A stretch of 20,000 nt of DNA from Theodoxus fluviatilis. Taxonomy: Eukaryota; Mollusca; Gastropoda; Cycloneritida; Neritidae. The DNA lies in the NCBI GenBank assembly GCA_034096865.1, contig JAWQFJ010028309.1, positions 1 through 20,000 of the forward strand, in the 5' to 3' direction. Under the pieces are notes generated by a model. It was not told where the DNA came from and made no database searches. It saw nothing but the letters and a program-made list of their open reading frames with translations. Made by a program: the position numbers and the translations under genes. Positions 8,616 to 20,000 of this stretch are shown piece after piece (position 1 is the stretch's first letter; the number at the start of each line of letters is the position of its first letter).

Positions 8616-8650
8616 GAATTCTCCTTCTCCGAATTCTCCTTCTCCGACTT
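8615..8650 (+). repeat. 15-base tandem repeat at the tract end
   Basis: The unit CGAATTCTCCTTCTC occurs at 8615-8629 and 8630-8644 without change. A third, broken start (CGACTT) follows at 8645. It appears to be an interrupted derivative of the adjoining TTC/TCC tract. Confidence 0.9.
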
Positions 8651-11269
8651 CGTCTTTTTTGCCTTCTTCACTGTTCACATTCTCATCTCTTTCCCCTCCT
8701 TCAATTTCTGCTGCTCTTTCTTCTACTCCTGCTGTTCTTCCTCCTTTTTCATATACTTACCATTTTACCAACCGTCTGAGTTACACGAGAAGTGGAGAGC
8801 CAGAACTAAATACTACACACAGCTCACCCTAGGTCTGACTGTGGTACATGCGTGTGCAGCGCAGGAGGTATTCCCTGTGCAAGGTAAGAATCCAGAAGTA
8901 GGAGACGCGGAAGCAAGCTAGTGTTCCCGACTCCTAATCCCTCTTTATTTGACAGCAGCATTTCACCAGAGATGACCAGGATCAGACATGCAAATAAGCG
9001 CCATTGGGCATACGGGCATGGAGTGGGGGGTGTAGAGAGGAGCTGATTGCCAATAACCACGTCGACTCTGCGCAAACCAACGAGCAGATTGAATGCCCAC
9101 AATCATCGACCTCAGGTCTGCAGTCCTGACTTCAGATGTAGGTCATTCCTAGTTGTTTACTGGCCCTCTGGCTCGAGTTTTCAACGAGGACCATAGTCAT
9201 TTTTAGTCAATGCTGAGTGCTAGTGACTTTCTCCGCGGCCACCACGCTGTCTCGTTTGTTGGGATTGCCTGTAGTAATTAGGAAACCTTAGAAGCACCTT
9301 CTGAAAAGTTGCGTTAAATTACGATGTCATTATTTAAACAGTTGAGGATGCTTAATCTGGGAAGGAGTACAAACTCAGCTGAAAGTCACGATTTCCTGAG
9401 TTGTAACTCATCTTGAGGAGTGGAAATTGTATGCTGTCTAATGAAGAAAGAAGGAAAGAAAAGAAAAGTAAACGTCAATGACAAACATCTTAACAAAGGC
9501 CTGTACAAGTCTGTTTACTGTTTTGACTTATATGATGTGCTCTCTCTGGCGAAAAAAAAGAGAGTGAGAAATACATGAAAGACATTTGTAAGCAAATCGC
9601 ATGCCAATCCTCTTTTGTATAGAAAGTATGATAACCCGCCGTGACTCTGCACAGAAATATACTTCTTATTGACACTATCTTTGCTTACGAACATTCATAA
9701 TTGGATTAACACATTTTAAATATGTATTGTTCTTGATGCCTTTTTCTCTCAAGTGAATGCTGATATTTTTTGAACGACGAAGTATATGAATCGAATTAAA
9801 GGGGACAACGCATTTTTCTAACGCTCCCGAATGCTGCAGTCCCCTCGTGACACGCGAGTCTGACCTAAACCGGTCTTTCGGGTAGAAAGGGGAGGCTACC
9901 CTCGCGGAGCCACACGTAAAGCCAGTCTGGTGATGACAGTCATCAGGAGCAAGGCGCTCATCTCAGCAGCAGCCATTTCCTGGCGCGTTCATGGCGTTCC
10001 TCAGGGCTCGCCCAGCGTCAGAAAAGCAGTGTATTGAGTCGAAGGCCTTTGCCAATGTCAGTTTGTGGAAACTTTTCATTTTAATATGTTTCCACGGTCT
10101 CGAGTGGTCAGGTTGGAGCTGAGGGTGGGTATGAGCTTGGTGCTACAGAGAGTTCTTGCTGAACAGGCGTTCCCTCAAACTGATTTCTGTTCATAGCAGT
10201 ATCAATATTAGCATCTGCCGCCTGCAAATTTTAATCCGTCTCCTTCGTTTCAGAAGTTTTTGTTTCAAAAGCTATCACATTTAATTACACGGCCAAAAAT
10301 AATAATTTATTTCAAATTTTCTTGGCAAAAGGTCCAATTTGCGACCTACAGTAACGAGGCAAAAGCTGAAAAAGGGATATTCATCCAATCCGTTTCAGTT
10401 CATTGATATGGAATTTGTTAGGAATGAAATATGAAGAACATAGCCGACGTTGTAGAGCAGACGCTGATGGTGAAGAGATTCACACTGAAAACGAGTTGCG
10501 AGTTCTCCTGTTTCGCTGGCCGAGGGGCATTTATAACTGTCAAAGGAGACTAGGCCCTAGAATCCGGTGATGTGCACATGCTGCAGAAGAAAATCATGCA
10601 GGACGTCATAACTATATGGCAGAGAGCGCGCGAAACTGCTTCATGTCGTAAGTTGCAAAGCCTGAGGGTTCAGATTGCTGCCTGACAAGTATCGAACGCA
10701 GTAAAATGCTCAAGAACGTTTTTCTCTCGGCAGAGTTATTTCTCATCGCCCACTTTGGGAATAAAGATGTTTTGTGACCTCGGAGCTGGATTTATGTAGT
10801 TTGTTGCGCTACTGTGCATGTGGAGTAGACGGTTGGGGAAAAAGGAAGGAAATGACTGTGCTAGGTTGCGTTGTAAAATCTTACACCGTATATTTCAAAT
10901 GACACTCTTTTGCATGATTGCTTTCTTTGTCGAAAGATGACATCATCCTGTCTGTTGTTAAAATCCTTTCAGTCCGTGGCTTTCAACTCGTGAAGGTGAG
11001 GTGTAGATATTTCGGCATCGCAGAAAACAAAGCATTGCTAATCTTAATAAATCCCAATGATCGTGGAAAGTCTACATGTTCTGAAAGGTTGAAGGAATTC
11101 CAAACAACGCTTGAGAAACCCCCTTCTTCAGTGATCATGTCACGCAATTGAAATGCACGACACGGTAGGGGTCGACATTTCAATTCGTTGGTGAAATCCA
11201 CTATCCTCAGCCTGGGGAAACCATTCTCCAATAAGAGACTGTCTGGACCCACATTGCAGTGGGGCGTCT
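8651..11269. other. Long non-coding stretch, no gene supported
   Basis: No recognisable coding exon, RNA gene or mobile element was found. Pyrimidine bias continues until about 8760. Small landmarks are a consensus-like splice donor AAGGTAAGA at 8881-8889 without a supported exon, a GGGTAG/CTACCC inverted pair (9880-9885 and 9896-9901) and the odd palindrome TGATGACAGTCATCA (9931-9945). Confidence 0.5.
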
Positions 11270-11520
11270 TCGATGGACGCTGATGGCGTCTGGCTTAAAG
11301 CTGATTGGCTCCCTATAACTGGACCTCAAAGCCTCGTAAAACCTCGCGGGGCCTGGCGACGATCACCACAAGGGGCTCCTAACGAGCCCGCGGGGCCGGA
11401 AGACCCGGAGACGATCAGGAAAATAAACACGGGACCGGCTAGTTCAAAGACCACAGGGTCAATACTGCGGCGAAAACCTCGAGAATCGGATTTACGCATG
11501 GGCGACCACTCCTTTCCAAT
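11270..11520. other. CpG- and GC-rich island
   Basis: This 250-base segment is richer in GC and in CpG dinucleotides than its surroundings. It contains two imperfect copies of a unit: CGCGGGGCC at 11345-11353 and 11389-11397, and GACGATCA at 11358-11365 and 11410-11417. Both strands have a frame of about 80 codons here, but neither resembles a known domain. It could be a promoter-type island, part of an unrecognised exon, or an old GC-rich repeat. Confidence 0.45.
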
Positions 11521-11888
11521 GGATTGATCAAGCGCAATGGCGTGCCGCCAGCACTTCATTGTGCATACAGCGCCAGAGGTTTGTAGATAGCGGAACTGAC
11601 TCTCTGACTCTCCCAGTCACCGGCTTGGCCTCTACTGCGATGGTCGTAAACACGGTCCAAGCAGAACAGGAAGCAGAGCCCTCACTAATGGCCTGAGCAA
11701 GAAGACTGACCAGCATTAAAATGAAGTTGTCGACCAAGAGACCTCTTCCGGGCGCGACACATAAACTACGCTTCAACAGAGTGCACAAAATAAATGAAAG
11801 GAAGTCGTACAATGATTTTGTTCTGTTAAAACCATCCTCGTTTATAAAGCAAGGAAGATTACTCGTTTCAAAGGTGCGTTTCATACGT
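11521..11888. other. Non-coding stretch, no gene supported
   Basis: A reverse-strand open frame crosses this region and the purine tract beyond it. Its F/P/S-rich part is only the complement of that tract. No domain was recognised. Confidence 0.4.
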
Positions 11889-12025
11889 AGGGGAGAAAAA
11901 GGAAAGAAGGGAAAAAGGGAAGTGGAGGTGGAAAAAAGAAAAAGGGGGAAAGCAAGGGAAGAAAGGGTGGGGGGAATGAAGGGGGGAGGAAGGGAAGAGA
12001 GAAGAAAGGGGAAAGGAGGAAAGGG
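11889..12025 (+). repeat. 137-base polypurine tract
   Basis: Only five pyrimidines interrupt the run (11923, 11929, 11953, 11968, 11977). Mixed GGAAA-type units and G runs up to six are present, including GGGTGGGGGG and GGGGGGAGG (about 11965-11990) with G-quadruplex potential. The purines are on the + strand, opposite to the tract at 8107-8615. Confidence 0.95.
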
Positions 12026-12697
12026 TACAAGACTGTCTTTTGCTGACATCCAATTGATTTGAAAGTTCCGACCGCAGTAGAGCAAGTAATGCTTGTTGGG
12101 AAATGGCAGCGAAGGTCAAAAAAGAAAGAAAGATAAAAGCCTATGTCACACGAACTAATCAAGATTAAAGCGTGATATTCAAGTCGGCATCAATTGCCCT
12201 CCGTTTATAAAAAAAATCTTATCTAGTTTGAAGCAGTTTGAGAAATACAGTCCGTTTCTGAAGAGTTCAATTTAGGTTCTTTTCGTGCCAAATTGAATTC
12301 AGTTTCATCCCGGATAATTCACTCCGAGCGACTTCCCACAGAAACGCAATTTCGTCTTGAGTTTTGTCGAGTTAAAAGAAAATCGTGCTATCGGCCACTT
12401 CGTGAAGTGCTGTTTGATCTGTCAGCTTAAAACAAACTAAATACACAGCGTAATTTTGAAGTCGACATGTTTGATGTGCATTCAAGTGTACACGAACTTG
12501 GAGCCGCTTAGCTCTCGGGGTGAGGTTACTGATCTAAAATGTGGGCCAAACAAATGAAGAAACTAAGTTGCTGTCACTCTAAATTGTAGTATGACTCTAC
12601 GAGGCAGATCAAGTATTCTTTATGTTAGTTAGTGCTATACGCGTCCAGCACGTCATCCAAAGAACATATCTCAGTCAACGTTTACTTATTGCAATTT
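12026..12697. other. Non-coding stretch, no gene supported
   Basis: AT-moderate sequence with short frames only. Nothing is recognised. Confidence 0.5.

Positions 12698-13515
<818 letters not shown>

Positions 13516-13587
<72 letters not shown>
13516..13587 (+). repeat. Perfect (TC)36 dinucleotide repeat
   Basis: There are 72 uninterrupted bases of TC directly after the CCGT end of the CTGT array. Long perfect runs are usually highly variable in length between individuals. Confidence 0.98.
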
Positions 13588-13591
<4 letters not shown>

Positions 13592-14363
13592 AACCTTTGG
13601 CACCAAGATGAAGGAGGAAGCAGACAACGTCTGGATATGACGCGCCGGGGAGATTTACTTCTGTGACCTCTCGCCCTCAGGAGGACTTGCCTTAGCAGAG
13701 TGAAGGGTCGGTGGCAGGGGTGTGCGCACGGAGGAGGAGTGTAAAGGGGAGTGGGGGAGGTAGATGGAGAGAAGAGTTAGGAGAAATGAGGGAACGGAAA
13801 TGACGCTGCTGGGATCATGACTCGTGCGTGGTGGGCAAGGATCATTCACAGGGCATGACGTACCATTCTAATTGCAGATGTGTCAAAATGACGGCTAATT
13901 CTGTTGGAGAATGAGGAAACCTCAAGTTGACATGTACACAGATTTAATGGATTTGCCGGACGAATGAAACCTGCGTCTGGTGTAAGGATAAGAATATAGC
14001 AGCTAGTCATATCAGATCTGAGGTTTGATACTCGAAGGTCACTTAAATGAAACCATTAGGAAGATAAATGGATACACAGACTAAAAGGGACTCGCGTTAT
14101 TCTAGAGCTTCCGTACACTGTTAACGTAAGAATTGCCACGTGGTCGATGCACATCTAGTATTTTCAGTCATCTCTCACTGTAAAATTGTTTTATGTGTTC
14201 TTTTATCGATCCAAATATACATCCAGAGACTCTCAATGTCTCTCTGTGCAGACAGAAATGTTTCTTAGCCTTCTCCGTATCACTCCAACGGACGGAGCTG
14301 AGGACCATCTGTGCGCCACCGGCAAAGAATGAATCACTGACAGCTCAGCGGACTATCGGGTCG
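13588..14363. other. Non-coding stretch, no gene supported
   Basis: Short frames only. The part at about 13660-13830 is purine-biased (GGAGG and GAGAG rich). No recognisable gene. Confidence 0.5.
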
Positions 14364-14417
14364 TATACCTCGTGATATACATGTATATATATATATATAT
14401 ATATACCTCGTGATATA
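14364..14417 (+). repeat. (TA)n microsatellite flanked by 16-base direct repeats
   Basis: The sequence TATACCTCGTGATATA occurs at 14364-14379 and again at 14402-14417, with CATG and a TA run in between. The layout is that of a 38-base tandem duplication whose second copy is partial. Confidence 0.95.
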
Positions 14418-14843
14418 TATAATATCTACTTAAAACAATCAGTGTTAGGAAATGAAGCGCATGGAAACAATCACGAGTTCCAGCGAGAACGGTTACACAA
14501 ACCATAAGTCTGAGAGAACGTGAATACTGAACGATGCTGTTCACTAGTTGCAGCAAGAATGACTTTACAAAGCAAAGTGTAGAAAACACGGATACTATAT
14601 GGTAATTCTAGGGAAAGCGTGCCCTCTTTAAGGGAGACCATGAAAGTGTTTGAAGACATGAAGCACAGACGGAATGCCAAAGAGGGGAGACGAAAACACA
14701 GCATGGAAAGAGGAGCGTATGGCAACATGGTGAACTGAAACGTGAGGAATAATAAGCCGTCACTGATTCGTGGATGCTGTGTCGAGATGAAGCTAATTCG
14801 GCGAGTCAAAAGTGATTGCCTTCATTATCTCCCCAAGACACAG
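14418..14843. other. Non-coding stretch, no gene supported
   Basis: Short frames only, and no recognised domain on either strand. Confidence 0.5.
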
Positions 14844-14870
14844 TGGGATGGGGGTTGGGGTGGGGGTGGG
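14844..14870 (+). other. G-quadruplex-forming cluster
   Basis: Five G runs of 3, 5, 4, 5 and 3 bases are separated by loops of only 1-2 bases (AT, TT, T, T). This fits the standard intramolecular G-quadruplex pattern. Whether it forms or matters in the cell cannot be told from the sequence. Confidence 0.85.

Positions 14871-16774
<1,904 letters not shown>

Positions 16775-16818
<44 letters not shown>
16775..16818 (+). repeat. (CT)n dinucleotide repeat
   Basis: About 22 CT units, nearly perfect, with the pyrimidines on the + strand as in the tract at 13516-13587. Confidence 0.97.
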
Positions 16819-16819
<1 letters not shown>

Positions 16820-18136
16820 CGAGTTCAATGTACTACGAGGCAAACGAATATCAAACAACGGAGTCCAGAGGAGAAAGCTGACTTCTTTATTTTAGCGGTG
16901 ACAAAAAGAAACTTGTCGAGACACATTCTTTGGTCAGTAAGACTCGAGCGCGTTAAAATCCTTGGGAATTGCTGGGGAAAATCCAGCTTTGATCATCTGT
17001 CGTAAAATTGCACGAGGGGACGGAGTGCAAACACCCACACTATTTTTTCATGAGATGAGGAGGCTTTTCGAGAAAGGCGTGATCAAAGGCGCCGCTGTGC
17101 ATCTCTTGGAACTTCTTTGTTCCTCTCAACAAAAACCTCCTGCCAGAAGATTAAGAAAAATACCCCATCCAAGTGTGAAAAGAAAGAAGGGCTGCTGTCG
17201 ATGGATGAATGAGTAGTCTTGACGGTCAGGACTTGGGGCGCCCAACATGCTGATGTGCTGCTCTCCTTTGTGTACGTCAGAGGCCCCCGCAATGTTCTTT
17301 CCCATGACCACATTGTGACGCAGGTCTGGAAGGAACGACACTTCGCAGTTTTGAATCAGGCAAGAATTGTCCGATGACATGTACATTTTTTAAACATTTA
17401 AACTTTATTCTATAAAGAAAAACTCTCGAAAACATGATTTGAAAGAGCCATTGCGTAAACTTTGAGTCCGACAGGCAAGACACATGTTTCTTCTGAGAAA
17501 ATTCAGACGGAAAAGACCACCTCAGAAAATATCCATCTGCTTGTCTACATTCATGCCAACGCCCTGAGAGAAAGAGGTCAGGATCTCCCACGAATATTGT
17601 GACAATTATCTTCAGCAGAATTATCGGATAAATGTGCGAAATGACTGTGATTTCCACAACAGAACTGAGGCCAACGCGTCAGAACGTCGGGCCGACTGCA
17701 GTGGCCATTCCCTGCTTGAATTTCAGAGCCGTCATTGATCGTTCCAGGAGGCAGCATTTCCATGATTGAGAAAAGTAGGTGTGGTCGGTTACATGGGCGT
17801 CTACCACAGCACCGCAGGCAACCTATTCAAGCAGTCCTGTCCGGACCCATCTCTGTGGGGAAAAAATGACCTGCCCACGTCCTTTATCCCTCCAATTCCG
17901 AAGACATCGAATCCATTTCGTGTCCCGTCGTCTGCCATTTTGCATGAAGCAGTCGCTAGGGCAGCGTCTAAATGGCAGTTTGAAATCTCCAATGATGTGC
18001 GTCTGACGAAAAAATTGAAGTCGAAGCGTACCAGCCAAAAGAAAAAAGGGAAAAAAGAAAAAAAACCATATGGGTATCTCAAAGCAGGTTATCTCCAGCG
18101 CGATTGTATAGGTGAACAAAACTGGATTTAGTTAAT
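16819..18136. other. Stretch without a supported gene; two weak exon candidates on the minus strand
   Basis: Two minus-strand frames look somewhat more protein-like than the background: one covering about 17217-17386, and a 45-codon frame from an ATG at 17938 to a stop at 17801. Neither has a recognised domain or a convincing splice context, so they are listed only as leads. A lysine-rich A-tract lies at about 18040-18067 on the + strand. Confidence 0.4.
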
Positions 18137-18162
18137 AACACGCACGCACGCACGCACGCACA

Positions 18163-18199
<37 letters not shown>
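18137..18199 (+). repeat. Composite (ACGC)n(AC)n microsatellite
   Basis: About five ACGC units are followed by CAGA and about 17 CA units. Its order and orientation are as in the tract at 7966-8002. Confidence 0.97.
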
Positions 18200-18200
<1 letters not shown>

Positions 18201-20000
18201 AGCGTGCGAAAAGGATATCATCCATTTTATGATTAAAGTGTGTGCGGTCATGTTTACAACGAACTACGAAGCCCTTTTCATAATGAGCTCGTTCACTTTC
18301 TTACAGTTAAAGTGTATGGGTTCACACGTACATTGTATGACGACAAGAATGAAATGACAGAAGAACATCGGAACATAGCGCATCTAAAACACTCACAGGA
18401 AAAAAAGTTTGAATATCGATTTTTCTCTTTGAATACTTCAAACCTGAAGAAGATTAAACGAAGGACTTATCCTGGAATACGCTATTCTTTACTCGACACG
18501 TTTTGCATGAATTGCCATAATAATTATACCGTTTCCTTATAAGACAACCTTTACAGGCCACTCCAGAGTCTGCGAATAGCATGCCTCTGCTAGTGGCAGC
18601 TTACTTATGTGTTTCAGATGAGCCGCTGGACATAGCTAGAAGCACGTATCTGCCCTATCCTAAAATATCTGGTCGTCGTCCGTCTGGACAAACACATGAC
18701 TTGGGAAAAAAAACTTGGCGCAGTCTGGCCGTGTTGAACTGAAAGCCTACGAAAATAGACGAAGCTGTTTCGCCTTGCTATAAGTCTTCAGCGAGCCAAA
18801 AATCGAATCCTTGGGAGATTCGGATGTGGTGAGTGTGGTATGAGTGTTCCTGAAATGGGAAGGAGTATCATCCTCAGTTTTTGTTAGCCTTCGAGGCACC
18901 AAGGAAAACATTTTCGCCTCTGTCGATCAAGTTTCACAAGCCGTTTGCCATTTTGCGATTTCAGTCGCTGTAGTTAGACTCGCGCAAACAAAGCTTTGTT
19001 CAAAGTTGTCTTGATCTGTGTCAATACTTCACAGTGGGTTTTTTGTTTGTTGTTTTTGTGTGTGGATTTTTGGGGGGGAGGGACATCCATCTCCATTGTT
19101 TCGTTCTTATGAGGTATTTATGCTTATGAACATCCCCTTTATGCCGGGGAGTAAAAGCACGGAAAGCCTCTTTCTTAAATCATTATAACTTTTAAAAGTA
19201 AATTTCAGGGAAAACGACCTGTGTCCATTCCTTCCCATCCTTCAGATTAAGAGCACACAGGAGAAGTCGTCAAATAGAAGACTTTATAAGTTTTACTGTA
19301 ATTTACCTTCCAAAAGCCTTGCAAACAACTTGGCCTGGAAACCTAGGCAATGTACCGTAAAGAAAGCGATATTCGTGCAGCAATAATACCCCGATGGACG
19401 AAGGCTTGGCTGCGGCTGCCCGCTTCAAAAATGAATTCTTAAGCGTCGAATGGCAAAAGCTGTTCGAGGAATTTATAATCAAATCCTGGACCAGATTATT
19501 ACAGCTTTAGGGCGATCTTTTTTTTGTTGCTTTGAATATTTTTCTTTGATCTGCACGTGGCGTGGCGTACTCGAGCTAACATATCTGGCTGCAGGAGCAA
19601 ATGACGATATCCCTCTTCCTCATGAATGGAAGACTGAAAAGGGTAAAGTGAAAACACTTTCATGTCTTGTGTATGCATTTATGATTGCAGACTATAGATG
19701 CATGCTCATTTTCTTTAGACTGTAGTTGGTGAAACTTGAAAGCTGCAAACACGTACTGGACGTTACTGGTTTCTACGCATAAGGTTTCTCCGCAAAAGGA
19801 ACTAAAATCACTGATTAACTTGTAGTCGTATTGCATACACGTTAAGTGTGCTATCGAGGAGGCAACACTGACGGGGGGAAAGACGCCAATTACCATATAT
19901 AAATTTCACATACAAAAGCGATACGAGCACGACTAGAAAGATCGGAGTACGTTGGCCAGACGGCTAAGCCTTCATAATCGTCGATACCCTGACCTTTCGT
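18200..20000. other. Non-coding stretch to the window end, no gene supported
   Basis: Frames of up to about 100 codons (18240-18542 and 19450-19725) show no recognised domain. The first starts only at a GTG. A T/G-rich part lies at about 19036-19083, ending in a run of G. Nothing else was identified. Confidence 0.5.

Noticed and set aside
8881..8889. Strong splice donor consensus AAGGTAAGA
   Set aside because: The upstream open frame is simple repeat, and no exon or acceptor is supported.
8033..8921. Open frames of 200-290 codons on both strands, rich in Ser/Pro/Leu/Phe or Glu/Gly/Arg/Lys
   Set aside because: They are translations of the TCC/TTC pyrimidine tract, open in several frames at once, with no other protein sequence of note.

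Overview
This window looks like animal nuclear DNA, mostly non-coding. No bacterial signs are visible: there are no operons, no runs of adjacent long ORFs and no ribosome binding sites. It has one decayed LTR retrotransposon, very long microsatellites and low-complexity tracts, and long AT-moderate stretches without a convincing gene. The richness in CTGT, GT, CT and ACGC/AC repeats would suit a marine invertebrate such as a mollusc. That is a weak inference from composition, not an identification.

Left end (1 to about 6023): the 3' part of a Ty3/gypsy-type (Metaviridae) retrotransposon on the + strand. Visible in order are the gag C-terminus with a zinc knuckle, protease, reverse transcriptase, RNase H, and integrase with zinc-binding, catalytic and C-terminal domains, ending at 4227. 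The copy is dead: four in-frame stops that look like mutations (214, 1565, 1586, 3619), four disabling frameshifts (about 824-850, 1678-1681, 1723-1726 and 3541-3546) and a protease active site whose glycine is replaced. The gag-to-protease frame change at 402-411 looks like a natural -1 shift site rather than damage. After integrase comes about 1.26 kb of non-coding DNA, then a purine tract and TGTA...TACA boundaries that suggest a 3' LTR at about 5490-6023. The 5' LTR and most of gag lie outside the window.

The most interesting structure is in that 3' non-coding part (4941-5230): four copies of a 27-28 base quasi-palindrome. Their four-base ends differ between copies, but each end stays complementary to its partner. 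This suggests a conserved hairpin or a dyad protein-binding site in the element.

The rest (6024-20000) is host-like sequence with simple repeats: a 509-base pyrimidine tract (8107-8615), a 137-base purine tract (11889-12025), a CTGT array of about 820 bases grading into longer repeat units and then (TC)36 (12698-13587), a TA repeat between 16-base direct repeats (14364-14417), a G-quadruplex-like cluster (14844-14870), a 122-base GT tract (15394-15515), a CT tract (16775-16818) and two composite ACGC/AC tracts (7966-8002 and 18137-18199). No complete host gene, rRNA, tRNA or CRISPR array can be supported. Long open frames inside the simple repeats are translation artefacts.
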